A stretch of DNA of 64,000 nt from Oegoconia quadripuncta (lineage: Eukaryota; Arthropoda; Insecta; Lepidoptera; Autostichidae): NCBI GenBank assembly GCA_949316235.1, contig OX438749.1, forward strand, positions 21,530,414 to 21,594,413, written 5' to 3'. Both the position numbers and the translations under genes were made by a program. Of this stretch, positions 1 through 10,540 are shown piece after piece. The notes beneath the pieces are model-generated. The model ran no database searches. It was not told where the DNA came from and saw nothing but the letters and a program-made list of their open reading frames with translations. Position 1 is the stretch's first letter. Each line of letters opens with the position of its first letter.

Positions 1-48
1 CCCGAGACATTAATTAGGTCGCCCTTTCCACGATGTGGGTGGACATTA

Positions 49-310
49 ACGACTGTTTGGTGTAGTGATTAGAAACTCTGTCCACTATACCAAAACGTCG
101 CGGGGTCGACTCCCGCTAGGGGCATATGTTTGTATGATGAATACAGACTTGTGTTCCCGAGTTATGGATGTATTTCATTTATTTATGTATTTATTTACCA
201 AAAAAAATGTATTTGTGAAGTTTATCAACCATCTGGTATCCATAACACAAGCCTAGCTGCTTACTGTGGACCTAGATGGCGCTGTGTGTATGTGCAAAGA
301 TATTTATTAT
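49..310 (+). mobile_element. tRNA-derived SINE, family A (copy 1)
   Basis: The head has an A-box-like TGGTGTAGTGATTAG and a B-box-like GGTCGACTCCC, as in a Pol III promoter. The body (TATGTTTGTATGATGAATAC, then GATGGCGCTGTGTGTATGTG) recurs at 5212, 8931, 16756, 18533, 37803, 43438 and 55648. The tail is a short ATTT/ATT run. Confidence 0.85.
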
Positions 311-1172
311 TATTTTTCTATACGTGATCTCCATTCAAGAACTTTTCAACAACGAGAATTCAAGAAGCTGCCACTTCTGATTTACTAATCCGCTGACCTA
401 TGTCGATGATTTACATTCGTCTAAGATTTCTTCATTCCTGAGGTTCTATTACACAATTCATCGTTATCGTCATCGATTATGTTCCGACATGTGATTGGTT
501 GGCTCATCGGTCGTTCGGCAATTTGACGGTTTCTCATTGGTCAACGTAATCGATAACGATAGCGACGAGGTTAAATAATCTAAGGGCTGATTCGTTCTCG
601 TAGTGAAATGCCGAACATTGCCTTCTCCATAGCTCGTTGCGTGACCTTAAGCTTTCTTATGAGGTGTTTCCATTGAACTTCGGGCTTAGCACAAAATAAC
701 AAATCAAAACTAGATGACGTCTCCGTACAATTTAATGATTTTCAGAACGTCAGACCGTGAATTATTTGCTAAGATTTATTTTAGCAAATGATGTAAGGTA
801 CCGTCAGGAGTGTTCGTAGCCGGCGCTGACGTGTTTACACTATTTGTAGTAGTACCGACAAATTCATTGAGGCCTCCTATTTTTTCATATTCGGTTGTTT
901 TTGTATTTTTAGGGTTTCCGTGTTCCACAAGGAAAAAAGGAATCTTATGGAGTCACTTCGTTGGTCATCTGACTGTCAACCCTTTTCTTCAGGAAGGCGT
1001 GGAGGTATCAAGCTTTAGATCGACAGTCCGGTGAAGCTGAAAAAAATTGATGATAGCGTTCACTTGAACCAAACCAAACCAAAACCTATAGGATGGATGA
1101 GACTTATTTTTAGCAGTGGAAGTTGGCTGATATGATTATGATGAAAACCCTAAGCCTCTACGAGTATATACT
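311..1172. other. No gene; one short repeat fragment
   Basis: I see no exon or RNA gene. Positions about 585-668 (GAACATTGCCTTCTCCAT, GTTGCGTGACC) match a piece of the repeat at about 52083-52145, so this part is an old dispersed repeat. The remainder is unrecognised AT-rich sequence. Confidence 0.5.
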
Positions 1173-1543
1173 GGGTCCTTTACCTATGAAATTGTAGTTT
1201 TTTTTTCTTCGTTAATCATATGTGAATTTCTGCGATTTTCAAAGCTATTTCCAAATTTTGTTTTTTGGAAAATGGAATATTATTTCAAGGTTTCACATTA
1301 AATATTTCTTAATTTCTGGGCTAAATCACATAATAAAAAAAACTTGAACAGAGCTCGCTGAAACTTTTAAAGAGCGTTAATTTTAAAAATTAACACTGCC
1401 TATACTTAACTTAATGTTATCCGATAATACACACTAAGTTTAGCTAAATTTGGATTTGCCGTTCCCAAAAAAAAAAATCAAAAATGTTTGTATGGAGACA
1501 ACAGTCTTAATGAAATTCTTCATACAAAACGCCAATTTCATAA
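1173..1543 (+). mobile_element. MITE family P, copy 1 (right end lost)
   Basis: It starts GGGTCCTTTACCTATGAAAT and continues with the same internal sequence as copies at 6609 (minus), 35729, 41154 and 47467 (minus). The right terminal repeat is cut off: the sequence runs out at AACGCCAATTTCATAA without the final AGGTAAGGACC. Confidence 0.8.
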
Positions 1544-1985
1544 TATGATGAAATTCGGCTTTCCATTGAATAATCGTTATTGGTGGAAGTTACCGGTTTT
1601 ACAGAAAACTGTGGTGCTCAGAGCTGGTTAATTAGGTTGTGTTTGATTGCTTTGGATTGCTACAGAGAATCTTTCCTCAAGGGAGCGCAATTCATTAAAG
1701 CAGGTAACCCAAAAATAACCCAAGTGAATAGGTATCATGGTCCACCAATAATGGCGAATTTTTACCCACGACTCCTAATATAAAACATAGTTGTGTGTTT
1801 GTACGAGGTAATCTCTGGAACTCCGATTCAGAAAATTCTTTAGAAATTCTAGATTGAGGAACATACAGACAACTTATACGTTTATGTACACCTTTTAATC
1901 AAAAACGAATAACACATGATGTGCAGTGCTTGGGATTACTTATTAACCAGTGCCAGCAGTCGTACCATGTAAAAATTTTTGTCGC
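1544..1985. other. No recognisable feature
   Basis: Short ORFs only and no repeat I can match elsewhere in the window. Confidence 0.4.
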
Positions 1986-2605
1986 ATATAATTTGCGGGA
2001 CATTCCGTTTCCGGGACCCTAGAAGACGTCCCGCTTACCCATGCGGGACGCAATGTCCCGTTTTTCGACAATCAGGCTAATAAGGGCACAGTAACAATTG
2101 TTAAGATTTATCCATTAATATTATGCGATTAGCGACAACATTAACAAAAAAAGGTTATTACTAAATCAGTGACTACCTGAATGACAAAAACGCTTAGTGT
2201 ACTTCGCCCAGCTCCCAAAAATTATAAAATTGTATTAGTTGTATACTTTTATAGAAAAAAAAAAGAAAAGAAAATGATCCTGTGGGTTTCTTGGGCCGCT
2301 TCTTTTCCCAAAGATGATTTCCCTTTCCGAAGCGGTGGTAGGTTGGACATACTGACTGACCGAAAAATGCTTAGCCCTATTTTTATTTCCAATAGATTTA
2401 AATTGACATTTAACAAATGATATCATGTATCTTACGTTGAAATAAACGCTTGAAGTTTGAAGTAATAGGTTTTTCATAAATATTTACGATTCTTAATACA
2501 AGTATTGTATTTCTCATACTACAAATTAGTTTAATTCAGCTTTTTAAACTTTGTCCCGCATTTAAAATGATGATTTCCCGCATTTCAAAGTTGGCAATCC
2601 TTGCT
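1986..2605. mobile_element. Degenerate TCCCG-rich element, split by a LINE tail
   Basis: Clusters of GCGGGACATT, ACGTCCCGC and TGTCCCG lie at 1993-2075, and TTTGTCCCGCATTT then GTTGGCAATCCT at about 2551-2600. The right end resembles the ends of the elements at 3034-3621 and 43818-44113 (GGCAACCCT). A LINE 3' end at 2140-2475 interrupts it. I could not find a matching left terminus. Confidence 0.45.
2140..2475 (+). mobile_element. Jockey-type LINE 3' end (family 2)
   Basis: At about 2155-2200 the codons read out the tail of a reverse-transcriptase ORF ending in DYLNDKNA followed by a stop. Downstream is the 3' UTR (GCCGCTTCTTTTCCC, CCGAAGCGGTGGTAG, TGATATCATGTATCTTACG), shared with copies at 9815 (plus), 30060 (minus) and 38691 (minus). 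Confidence 0.75.
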
Positions 2606-2984
2606 GCAGCACTTCTCATCTCCTGGTCAAGTCACTGCATTGCAGATAAGTTGCGTCCACTCGTCCATTGCACTGTGTAGTACCTACCGACTACCATCGG
2701 ACCGACCGCCCAGCCGAAAATTTATTTATTTTTCACGCTTTCCGACCTGGCGAATAGACTATTAAGCCAAGTTTCTCTCGGTCTTTGTTTTAGTTTGAAT
2801 TGTTTTGTTTACATACTCGTATTTTTTTGGGGGGATTTTACCTACCTGTCCTGTAACGCTTTCAGCTATGCCAGCTTCGAAAAACAAGTTACGTATAGGT
2901 AGGTATCTAATAAATAATGGTAATACGTGATTGATTATTTATGTGCACTTAATAAAGTGCACTTGTGGTGTAGTCGCATTCTTT
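2606..2984. other. No recognisable feature
   Basis: Intergenic or intronic sequence with no supported exon or repeat match. Confidence 0.4.
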
Positions 2985-3793
2985 CTTCTTCTTCTTATGC
3001 ACGACGGGTTCGTACTTGACCTCAATCAGACCTAGGCTTGCCAGACCGCCGGGAAATCCGGGATTGTCCCGGAATCTTGCCTCTTGTCCCGTGTCCAGGA
3101 ATTAGCGCTCATTGTCCCGGATTTTGAAAAGTTATTATTTTTTAACAAAATAAACTAGCAACTAGCTTATTATTTACGTTCTATCAGAAGAAGTTTTATT
3201 TTTATTAGAAGATACATAATTTGTTTGTACTGATTTCCTACCAAAGCTTAATAACAAAACATTATGTACCAAAAAGCAAGGTACCGATTGTTTTTTAAGT
3301 TAGGAATTTATTGATATAAGGTTTATTTAAGGTACATAGTATCTTATTATTATTGTTTTGTTTTCTTCAGTTTATTACTATTTAATTTGTAATTTAGTAA
3401 TTGTCTACCAAAGTTTTAATTTACCAATTTAAGCTAATTACATACCTACAGCTAATAAAAGTATGTTTTTTGAAAAAATGGCATTTCATCTTTTAAATAT
3501 AAATATGAATCCTTTGAAAATAAAAAAAATATATGATATGTTCTATTATGGCCACGACCCGACATTGTTTTTTTTTTTTTAGAACTGTCCCGGATTTGAT
3601 AAGTTCCTATCTGGCAACCCTAATCAGACCTATGTTAAGTGAAGATGAGGTCGAAGGTGGAAGCGTACTGACCCGGAAACCCCAACACATTTGGAATACT
3701 GGCTATCTTATCTCTGACAACCGGAAAACAACAATGCTATTCACATTGCTGCTTGGCGGCACATTTAGATAAGATGGTGGTAGCTAGCCAGAT
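2985..3793 (-). mobile_element. SINE family C, copy 1, interrupted by an inverted-repeat element
   Basis: The family begins on the plus strand with poly-T and ATGCACGACGGGTTCGTACT and includes GGTGGTAGCTAGCCAG. Full copies end in GGGATCGAACCCGCGACCTC, which is a Pol III B box on the minus strand. This copy is split by an insertion at 3034-3621 and is truncated after AGCTAGCCAG at about 3793. Confidence 0.85.
3034..3621. mobile_element. Inverted-repeat DNA element with 10-bp target-site duplication
   Basis: It sits inside SINE C1. The sequence AATCAGACCT occurs immediately before it (3024-3033) and after it (3622-3631). The ends are AGGCTTGCCAGA and TCTGGCAACCCT, imperfect 12-bp inverted repeats. 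The interior has CCGGGATTGTCCCGG near the left and CTGTCCCGGA near the right. It has no coding capacity. A 10-bp TSD is within the range known for Mutator-like elements, but the class is an inference. Confidence 0.75.
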
Positions 3794-3811
3794 GGTAATT
3801 CGCTATTCGTT

Positions 3812-3864
3812 TTCGATTAGTAAAGTTAAGCAATGTTTGGTGCTGTCATTCCTTGGATGAATGA
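3812..3864 (+). mobile_element. 5S-rRNA-derived SINE fragment
   Basis: CGATTAGTAAAGTTAAGCAA and then CCTTGGATGA follow the internal-promoter region of insect 5S rRNA. Only this segment is conserved, so it is a SINE3-like remnant and not a 5S gene. Confidence 0.6.
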
Positions 3865-4099
3865 TGATGAATGAATTATCCCGTTCTACTTTTTTCTCTT
3901 TCCAAAGGTTGTCTGGTAGAATAATAACGATAAGGCCGCCTGGTTGTACAATTATTACTTTTTTGAAGCTATATTTATAAAGTGTATTGTAGAATTTTTT
4001 GTGCAATAAAGTGTACTTGATTGAATGATCTGAAACACAGACAGTTAGGTAGCCAATACACGGACAACAACTTTGTATACTACAGGACCACGATACCAC

Positions 4100-4215
4100 G
4101 ACTTGCTAAGCAGAAGGTCGCGTCACTAGTCTGTCACAAATCTACCAATCCACACTGGGCTCGCGTGGTGAATTATGGCGCCTCCTCTACCAGGAGAGGA
4201 GACGGTGCCTCAAAA
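4100..4215 (-). repeat. Dispersed repeat module shared with the SINE3-like copies
   Basis: TCCACACTGGGCTCGCGTGG and TCCTCTACCAGGAGAGGAG correspond, in reverse orientation, to the 3' module of the 5S-derived element at 15240-15360 (CACGCGGGCCCAGTG). Confidence 0.5.
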
Positions 4216-4517
4216 GTGAGGACGTGTAAGGCATATTTATTAACGCCTCACGATACGACATGATCACCATTTTAGACTTTAATTACAAAGAACGACACCT
4301 CACACTTCAAAATCGGTCTAGCTTTTTAAGTAAGTAACATATAAATATAGACACACGAGACACACTCGAAAAACATTACCCTCCTTCCCGTGGCATTCGG
4401 GTAAATAGAATAAAAGCCGTTAGGCTGTTCGTCGGATCTATGTTGTACCCGATCGAAGCACTATCTTAACAAAATGGGCATAACGTATTTAAAAAAGTTA
4501 ATACAAAAGAAAGTTAT

Positions 4518-5135
4518 TTGTATGCATGGCACAAACACTTTCGGCGTGTGTGTGTTTTGGCAAGTGACAGCAGACCACTAATGTGCGGAAACTCTACACC
4601 AGTTTGTGGACTGACGACCAGCCACACCCACATGATGTTGGACGATATGCAAAATGAAAATAATGGCTCATTAGACGACCTGTGTGCGAAGTGTGAGTTT
4701 TGTCTCGTTTTTAACTTTACCATCGTTTATCGCGTTTACGAAAAAAGTCCCTATGAAAAAAATCGTTTTGCAAACTATCCGCTAGAGGCGCTGCACATTT
4801 CTCCATACAAATCGTCACGTAAACGTGAACGCGGTAGTAAAGTTAAGTCGAAACAAAACTCACACTCCGCCCTCTGCACTAGTAGCATGAAAGGCGCGAT
4901 AAACGTTTATGCCGCGCGAGATATTTATCCTGCTCATTCGTTTGGACGAAATATACAACTATCCCACTCCCACGTCACGTCGCGCGCGACATACGATGTC
5001 ATGCTACATGGGCAGATAAGGTTAAACGTCAGGATTTGTCCTGACATGCCAGGATTTTTAGGCACCTGTCAGGATTCCAAACGGACATTGACAACGTCAA
5101 GATACTTTAAATTATTCAGGTACCTACTAGGTTAG
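4518..5135 (+). CDS. 205-codon ORF of unknown status
   Basis: An uninterrupted reading frame starts at ATG 4518. The product has no signal peptide, membrane segment or family motif that I recognise. It has several Cys/His pairs near the N-terminus, but not in a zinc-finger spacing I can defend, and a basic stretch near residue 100 (SRKRERGSKVKSK). Local GC is higher than the surroundings, which lengthens chance ORFs. No flanking splice signals or poly(A) context decide the matter. It could be a chance ORF or a relic of an unrecognised element; I would not treat it as a gene without transcript support. Confidence 0.15.
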   Translation: MYAWHKHFRRVCVLASDSRPLMCGNSTPVCGLTTSHTHMMLDDMQNENNGSLDDLCAKCEFCLVFNFTIVYRVYEKSPYEKNRFANYPLEALHISPYKSSRKRERGSKVKSKQNSHSALCTSSMKGAINVYAARDIYPAHSFGRNIQLSHSHVTSRATYDVMLHGQIRLNVRICPDMPGFLGTCQDSKRTLTTSRYFKLFRYLLG

Positions 5136-5211
5136 TAGGAAAACATTTTTCTCTTTTTTGATGGCATTAATCAACACAACATTAATTATATAATATATAG
5201 TCTTGCTACAG

Positions 5212-5465
5212 GGGCTGTTCGGTGTAGTGTTTAGAAACTATGCTATAATAAAAGGTCGCGGGTTCGAAGCCCGCTAGGGACATAAGGACACATTAAAATT
5301 TGTATGATGAATACGGACACGTGTACGCGAATTAGGGATGTTTTCATTTACAAAAAAAATATGTATTTCTGTGTTAGGTGTATCAACTATCGGTATCCAT
5401 AATACAGGCCTAGTTGCTTCGAAGTAGATGGCGCTGTGTATGCGAAAGGATATTTATTTATATAA
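5212..5465 (+). mobile_element. tRNA-derived SINE, family A (copy 2)
   Basis: GGTGTAGTGTTTAG (A box) and GGTTCGAAGCC (B box) head it; the family body ends at GATGGCGCTGTGTATGCG and ATATTTATTTA. Confidence 0.85.
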
Positions 5466-5790
5466 ACCGCGGTTACATAAAGCGTCTTGCGATGGAGCCT
5501 AATGTAATGTAACTCTTTTTTCACAGAAGTGACGGTTCATGGATTGGATAAGGTCACCGGTGTCCATGACGATTTGCAACACGCTGCGCGCGCGTTTAGA
5601 TAACGCAAGTTTATCGATTTTACGTGGCTCATTGCTTTTCCCCTGTAAAAGCTAACAGCGTATGGGGACGAGTGGCAACGCTGTGGCACCTTTGATTTGG
5701 TGCGGTACCCAGGAGATGTATTTCCGTCTGATGATCCGGGAGATGATTTAGGCACAAGGTTTCATACAATTTGACGGAAAATTGTGTTGC
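5466..5790. other. No recognisable feature
   Basis: No supported exon. A 72-codon minus-strand frame here has no family signature. Confidence 0.4.
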
Positions 5791-6124
5791 TTTTTTTTTT
5801 TATGCACGACGGGTTTATACTTGACCTCAATCACACCTGATGTTAAGTGAAGATGAGGTCGAAGGTGGAAGCGTACTGACCCGGAAACCCCAACACATTT
5901 GGGGGACTGGCTATCTTATGTCTGACAACCGGAACACAACAATGCTATTAACATTGCTGTTTGGCGGCAGATTTAGATAAGATGGTGGTAGCTAGCCAGG
6001 CGGACATTTAAAATGCCCTACCACCAACCAAACCGAGTACTTAAACATGTACCACGCTGGGATCGAACCCGCGACCTCCGAATCGTAAACCCAATGTTGT
6101 TTACATTGAGCCACGGAGGCGGTT
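5791..6124 (-). mobile_element. SINE family C, copy 2 (near full length)
   Basis: It runs from the poly-T/ATGCACGACGGG end to CGGAGGCGGTTAA, with the minus-strand B-box complement GGGATCGAACCCGCGACCTC at about 6059-6078. Confidence 0.88.
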
Positions 6125-6130
6125 AACTTT

Positions 6131-6176
6131 TTGCTTAGTCCAATATTTATTGGTTTGCTTAGTCCAATATTTATCT
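6131..6176. repeat. Short tandem duplication (2 x ~23 bp)
   Basis: TTGCTTAGTCCAATATTTAT occurs twice back to back. The 6177-6608 stretch beyond it has no recognisable feature. Confidence 0.8.
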
Positions 6177-6608
6177 GTGTTAACTCATGTGATATCTTCT
6201 AGGAAAAACGGGAAAAGCTCAGGTCATTCCACTTACACAAATTACACATATGCACAAAAAGGTTAGTTATCTATTTTATTGGGTGATGTTGCTAGACTCG
6301 TCATGTCGGTCAGGTTCGACTATCTGATGTAAACGGAGACATCGGGCGACGTGGGGCGATGTCGACCGATATCTCTGCGGACACATGGACACGGTTTTAT
6401 AATGACAAAAACAATCGGTCGCGTCCAAAAGTCATTACTTTAAGCCGTATAAAATATTGAACAATAGAAAATAGTTTTATAATATTACTAAGTACTTACA
6501 ATCTCTAGAATTCTAATAAGATTAGTATTTATATCTGTGACATAATCTAATCGTATATACTAGGTACTTATAATAAATAATCTACATACTTAATCCGAAC
6601 AAATATTA

Positions 6609-7022
6609 GGTCCTTACCTATAAAATTGGCGTTTTGTATGAAGAATTTCATTAAGACTGTTTTCTCCGTACAAACATTTTTGATTTTTTTTTTGGGAACA
6701 GCAAATCCAAATGTAGCAAACTTTGTGTGTATCATCGGATAACATTAAGTTAAGTATAGGCAGCGTTAATTTTTAAAAGTAACCGCTTTATAAAAGTTTC
6801 AGCGAATCTAAGAAATGATTATGGCAAGCACATGAAAGAGCTCCGTTCAAATTTTTTTTATATGTGATTTAGCCCAGAAATTAAAAAATATTTCATGTGA
6901 AACCTTGAAATAATATTTCACTTTCCAAATAAAAAACAAATTTGGATATAGCTTTGTAAATCGCAGGAATTGGTACATATGATTAACGAAGAAAAAAAAC
7001 TCCAATTTCATAGGTAAAGACC
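6609..7022 (-). mobile_element. MITE family P, copy 2
   Basis: Bounded by GGTCCTTACCTATAAAATTG on the left and CCAATTTCATAGGTAAAGAC on the right, which are inverted copies of one another. The interior matches the copies at 35729 and 41154 in reverse orientation. Confidence 0.85.
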
Positions 7023-7321
7023 ATCCATATATTTGGTCACAAAACGAGATGGTGGGCAAAATGGAATAACCTTCCAGACTTTCTCGCTTTTCGGATTTCA
7101 CGTCAAATCTGCTAGTAATATGAAACACATACGCGCAAGCCTCTCAACGAGTCCCTCATCGCTCCTCCCTTGGGGGCAGACAGGGGGGGTGAGGGCAGAC
7201 AGGGGGGGTGAGTACAGACAAGGTGGTGATGAAGGATTGCGGTTAGGGGTTGCATTAGTAAATTGCTCTTTAATCTTTGCTGTTTTGATGGCGGTGGATC
7301 TATTAATGCTACTGCAATAAT
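7023..7321. repeat. G-rich minisatellite-like stretch
   Basis: About 7165-7222 repeats the unit GCAGACAGGGGGGTGAG roughly three times with drift. The rest up to 7321 is unrecognised. Confidence 0.6.
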
Positions 7322-8930
7322 AAATAAATAATGAAATGAAATGAAATGAAAATGAAATGAAAATCATTTATTCATGTAGGCAATACAATATGCACTTATG
7401 AACGTCATTTGTTTTTTAAACTACCACTAGCACGGAACGCGACCACTACTGAGAAGAGCTAGCGAGAAACTCAGAGGGTTTGTCTCTTTTCAATAAATCA
7501 TGTACAATCAAGAAAGGTTACAACAATTTTATATATCGAGTAGAGGAGCCGTTTAATCCCATGGATTACTTTCATTAATATAGTCTGAAATTTTGTAATA
7601 TCCCTTTTTACATAATTTTTGTTTTATAATAAGTTTAAATTTACTAAGCGGAAGATTCCGTATATCCATGGGAACCTTGTTGTAGAAGCGCACACATTGA
7701 CCTCTGAATGACTTATTAACTTTACTAAGTCTACTAAAAGGTACAGCTAATTGATTTTTGCTCCTTGTATTGACATTATGTCGGTCACAATGTTTCTCGA
7801 ATGAATATATATTTCTCTTAACATATACAAGATTTTCATATATATATTGTGACGAAAATGTTAAAATATTAATTTCTTTAAATATTTGTCTTAATGTATC
7901 TCTTGACCTTAATTTATAAATTGCACGAATAGCTCGTTTCTGTAAGAGAAATATGCTATCTGTATCAGCAGCGTTTCCCCACAGCAAGATACCATATGAC
8001 ATCAAGCTGTGAAAGTAGCTGAAGTAGACTAAGCGCGCTGTTTCAATATCACAGATATTGCGAATTTTCTTAACAGCATATGCGGCAGAACTGAGTCTTT
8101 TCATTAGTTTTTTAATATGGGGTCCCCACTGTAACCGAGAATCTAAAGTCATACCAAGGAATACAGTTGTGTCCACAAGTTCCAACTGTTCATGTTTAAT
8201 TCTTATTTTGGTGGCAACCTGTTCAACATTAGGTAATGAAAATCTAAGACATTTCGTTTTGTTCTCATTAAGGAGCAAGTTATTGACTGTGAACCATTCG
8301 ACTATTTTTGAGACAGCATTATTCACTTCGTCATATGCTAATTGATATCTGTCAACTTTAAATATTAAAGAAGTGTCATCAGCAAACAATACGATCTCGT
8401 GTCTTTCCTTAGCGAGGTGAGGTAAATCGTTGATATAAACTAAAAATAGGAATGGTCCCAGTATTGAACCCTGCGGTACGCCCATGCTAACTGCAGATCC
8501 TGATGATCTATCTCCATTGATATCAACCCTCTGAATTCGATCACGTAGATATGATTTCATTAGGCTGAGTGCTTGGCCCTGGACGCCATAATGGTGTAGT
8601 TTCATAATTAAGATGTCATGGTGGACGCAATCGAAAGCCTTGGACAGATCACAAAAGATGCCAAGGGCGTCCTGTGAACCCTCCCAGGCATCAAAAATAT
8701 GTTGTAACAACTCAATACCGGCATCTGTTGTCGAACGTCCCTTAGTGAAACCAAATTGTTTGGTTGTAATCAAATTATTCAAATTGAAATGTGAGAGCAA
8801 TTGATTTAAAATTAAGCTTTCAAATATTTTACTTAAAGTCGGTAAAATTGAGATCGGTCGGAAGTTTGTACGAACTTGAGTATCACCAGACTTAAATAAC
8901 GGAATTACTTTACTATGCTTCATCATAATA
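7322..8930 (-). mobile_element. 5'-truncated jockey-type LINE with intact RT ORF (family 1)
   Basis: The 3' end (low coordinates) carries an (AAATG)n-like tail at 7328-7367 and the family 3' UTR (AGAAACTCAGAGGG region). The ORF reaches the truncation point. The endonuclease domain and all upstream parts are missing. Related 3' pieces lie at 38150, 40602, 42851, 52195 and 57758, all on the minus strand. The 5' end abuts the tail of a SINE in the same orientation. Confidence 0.9.
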
Positions 8931-8974
8931 TCCTTGGGCATGCACGCAATGCCATCTAGTTCCACTTTAAGCAA
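7553..8974 (-). CDS. Reverse transcriptase ORF of LINE (partial, N-terminus missing)
   Basis: A 473-codon open frame without stops. From N to C it shows FRPISILPTLSKIFE (RT block), TKQFGFTKGRSTTDA, CDLSKAFDCVHHDI, SMGVPQGSILGPFLFLVY and the catalytic FADDTSLIF, then a thumb-like region and the C-terminal [16 protein letters not shown] typical of this lepidopteran LINE group. The first ~15 codons (upstream of about 8930) are read from the adjoining SINE tail, so the apparent start is an artefact of the junction. In life the enzyme primes reverse transcription at a nicked target. This copy lacks the endonuclease and cannot be autonomous. The unbroken frame suggests a fairly recent insertion. 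Confidence 0.88.
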   Translation of the reverse strand: MLKVELDGIACMPKDIMMKHSKVIPLFKSGDTQVRTNFRPISILPTLSKIFESLILNQLLSHFNLNNLITTKQFGFTKGRSTTDAGIELLQHIFDAWEGSQDALGIFCDLSKAFDCVHHDILIMKLHHYGVQGQALSLMKSYLRDRIQRVDINGDRSSGSAVSMGVPQGSILGPFLFLVYINDLPHLAKERHEIVLFADDTSLIFKVDRYQLAYDEVNNAVSKIVEWFTVNNLLLNENKTKCLRFSLPNVEQVATKIRIKHEQLELVDTTVFLGMTLDSRLQWGPHIKKLMKRLSSAAYAVKKIRNICDIETARLVYFSYFHSLMSYGILLWGNAADTDSIFLLQKRAIRAIYKLRSRDTLRQIFKEINILTFSSQYIYENLVYVKRNIYSFEKHCDRHNVNTRSKNQLAVPFSRLSKVNKSFRGQCVRFYNKVPMDIRNLPLSKFKLIIKQKLCKKGYYKISDYINESNPWD

Positions 8975-9258
8975 CTATAAGCTTGTGTTGTGGATACCAT
9001 ATGGTTGATATACTACATAAATATTTTTTTTGTCAATTAATAAATACTTATTATAAATGAAAACATCCATAACCCGAGTTAAGGATGTTTTCATTTAATA
9101 ATAAGTATTTATTGACAAAAAAAATATTTATGTAGTATATCATTCGTCATCTATCAGTCCGTATTCATCATACAAACATATGCCCCTAGCGGGAATCGAA
9201 CCCGCGACCTTTTGGTATAGTGGTCAGAGTTTCTAACCACTACACCAAGCAGGTCGTT
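8931..9258 (-). mobile_element. tRNA-derived SINE, family A (copy 3) with internal inverted duplication
   Basis: The head at 9187-9252 shows the B-box complement GGGAATCGAACCCGCGACCT and the A-box complement. An inverted copy of an internal segment has been inserted (see hairpin 9007-9141). The tail joins the LINE at about 8930. Confidence 0.85.
9007..9141. repeat. Long near-perfect inverted repeat inside SINE A3
   Basis: Arms 9007-9068 and 9083-9141 pair over about 59 bp with only small indels, around a ~14-nt loop. In other copies (for example 55648-55901) this segment is single. Confidence 0.9.
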
Positions 9259-9289
9259 TTAAGTCGTAAGTTTATAGAGGTATCACACA

Positions 9290-9376
9290 CACATTCATCA
9301 TCATACATATAAATACCCCAAGCGGGACTCGAACCCGCAGTCGTTGGTTACTGCCACCACTAAACCGTCGTCAATG
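9290..9376 (-). mobile_element. Head of a second tRNA-derived SINE
   Basis: AAGCGGGACTCGAACCCGCA is a B-box complement, followed by CACTAAACC where the A box is expected. The sequence differs from family A, so it is another subfamily. Confidence 0.6.
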
Positions 9377-9814
9377 TAATTGCACATTATCCATTAGGTT
9401 AACCCTATACAGAAGGATGCCCAGTGTTGATCGACCTTCTGATTTATAGTACAAGATGGACTACGCCAGATTGCAGTGAGCGTTGATCGCCGATCTGCAT
9501 GCTACGAGCAGCAATATCGATTTTATCAAGATATTCGCGATAAGATATCGGCGATAAATCGATCTCGGTGCATTGGAGCATTCGAGCGCAACGATAATGT
9601 AGCGATTCGATTATCAGGTACTCCTGCGCAGTTTTCTAATACCAACTTCTGTACTGGATCTTTTATTACGTGGATTACATTTTCATGTATTTTTCTAAAG
9701 ATTAACATATGCTTTTTTAACACACTCTGAAGATTTGGAGGTGGATTTCTATGAGTGGAAACCTCTAATTGGCTTTAAGTTTTTTTAGTTAGGATAACGT
9801 AACGTAGAATTAGT
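9377..9814. other. No recognisable feature
   Basis: Contains short GATCGCCGATC / TATCGGCGATAAATCGATC repeats but no exon that I can support. Confidence 0.4.
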
Positions 9815-10115
9815 GACTACCTGAGTGACAAACACGCTTGGTGTACTTCGACCAGCTCCCCAAAATTATAAAATTGTATTAATACTTTATTTAAAAAAAA
9901 AGGACAACAGTGATCGTGTGGGTTTCTTGCGCCGCTTCTTTTCCCACAGATGATTTCCCTTTCCGAAGCGGTAGTAGCTTAATAACTTGACTTGTTGACT
10001 GACAGATAAACTTTTTTTATTTCCAGTAGATTTAAATTTACATTCAACAAATGATATCATGTACTCGTATCTTACGTTGAAATAAATGCTTGAAGTTTGA
10101 AGTAACAATACTGGT
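9815..10115 (+). mobile_element. Jockey-type LINE 3' end (family 2)
   Basis: Begins with the codons for the SDYLSDK-like C-terminus and continues with the same 3' UTR as 2140-2475, including CCGAAGCGGTAGTAG and TGATATCATGTACTCG. Confidence 0.75.
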
Positions 10116-10540
10116 TGATGTGCTTGGTAGATGACCCTCCCGGCAAAGTAAAATAGGTTTAACAATTGTGTGGTCTGCGGAGAGGCAGACCAAGTATACA
10201 TACTACCGACCGCCCTCAGTGTTTATTACCGAAGTGTGACACAAGTTACGACTGCAGTAGCTAATGTGTATCGCGACGGGTTCTATTTTAATGTACCCAC
10301 GCGAATTGTAAATTTATACGCCGCAAATAACATGTTAAACGGCTGAATTGAAATGACATATTGAGTAATGGCACAGAATAGGTAATGGGCGAAAATGATG
10401 TTCGGTATGTAACTTTTCTCTTTGTTACATTTCTTTGCACTGTCTGAATTATTATTCCGTGATGGAAGAGACATTGAATTCGTGCGGACCTGAGCTCGGA
10501 AGCTCTTTAAAGATTTATCTACTCGCTTTATTGAGGTATC

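Noticed and set aside
2235..2477. 80-codon ORF antisense to a LINE 3' end
   Set aside because: Shadow of repeat sequence that recurs at 9887-10201 and elsewhere.
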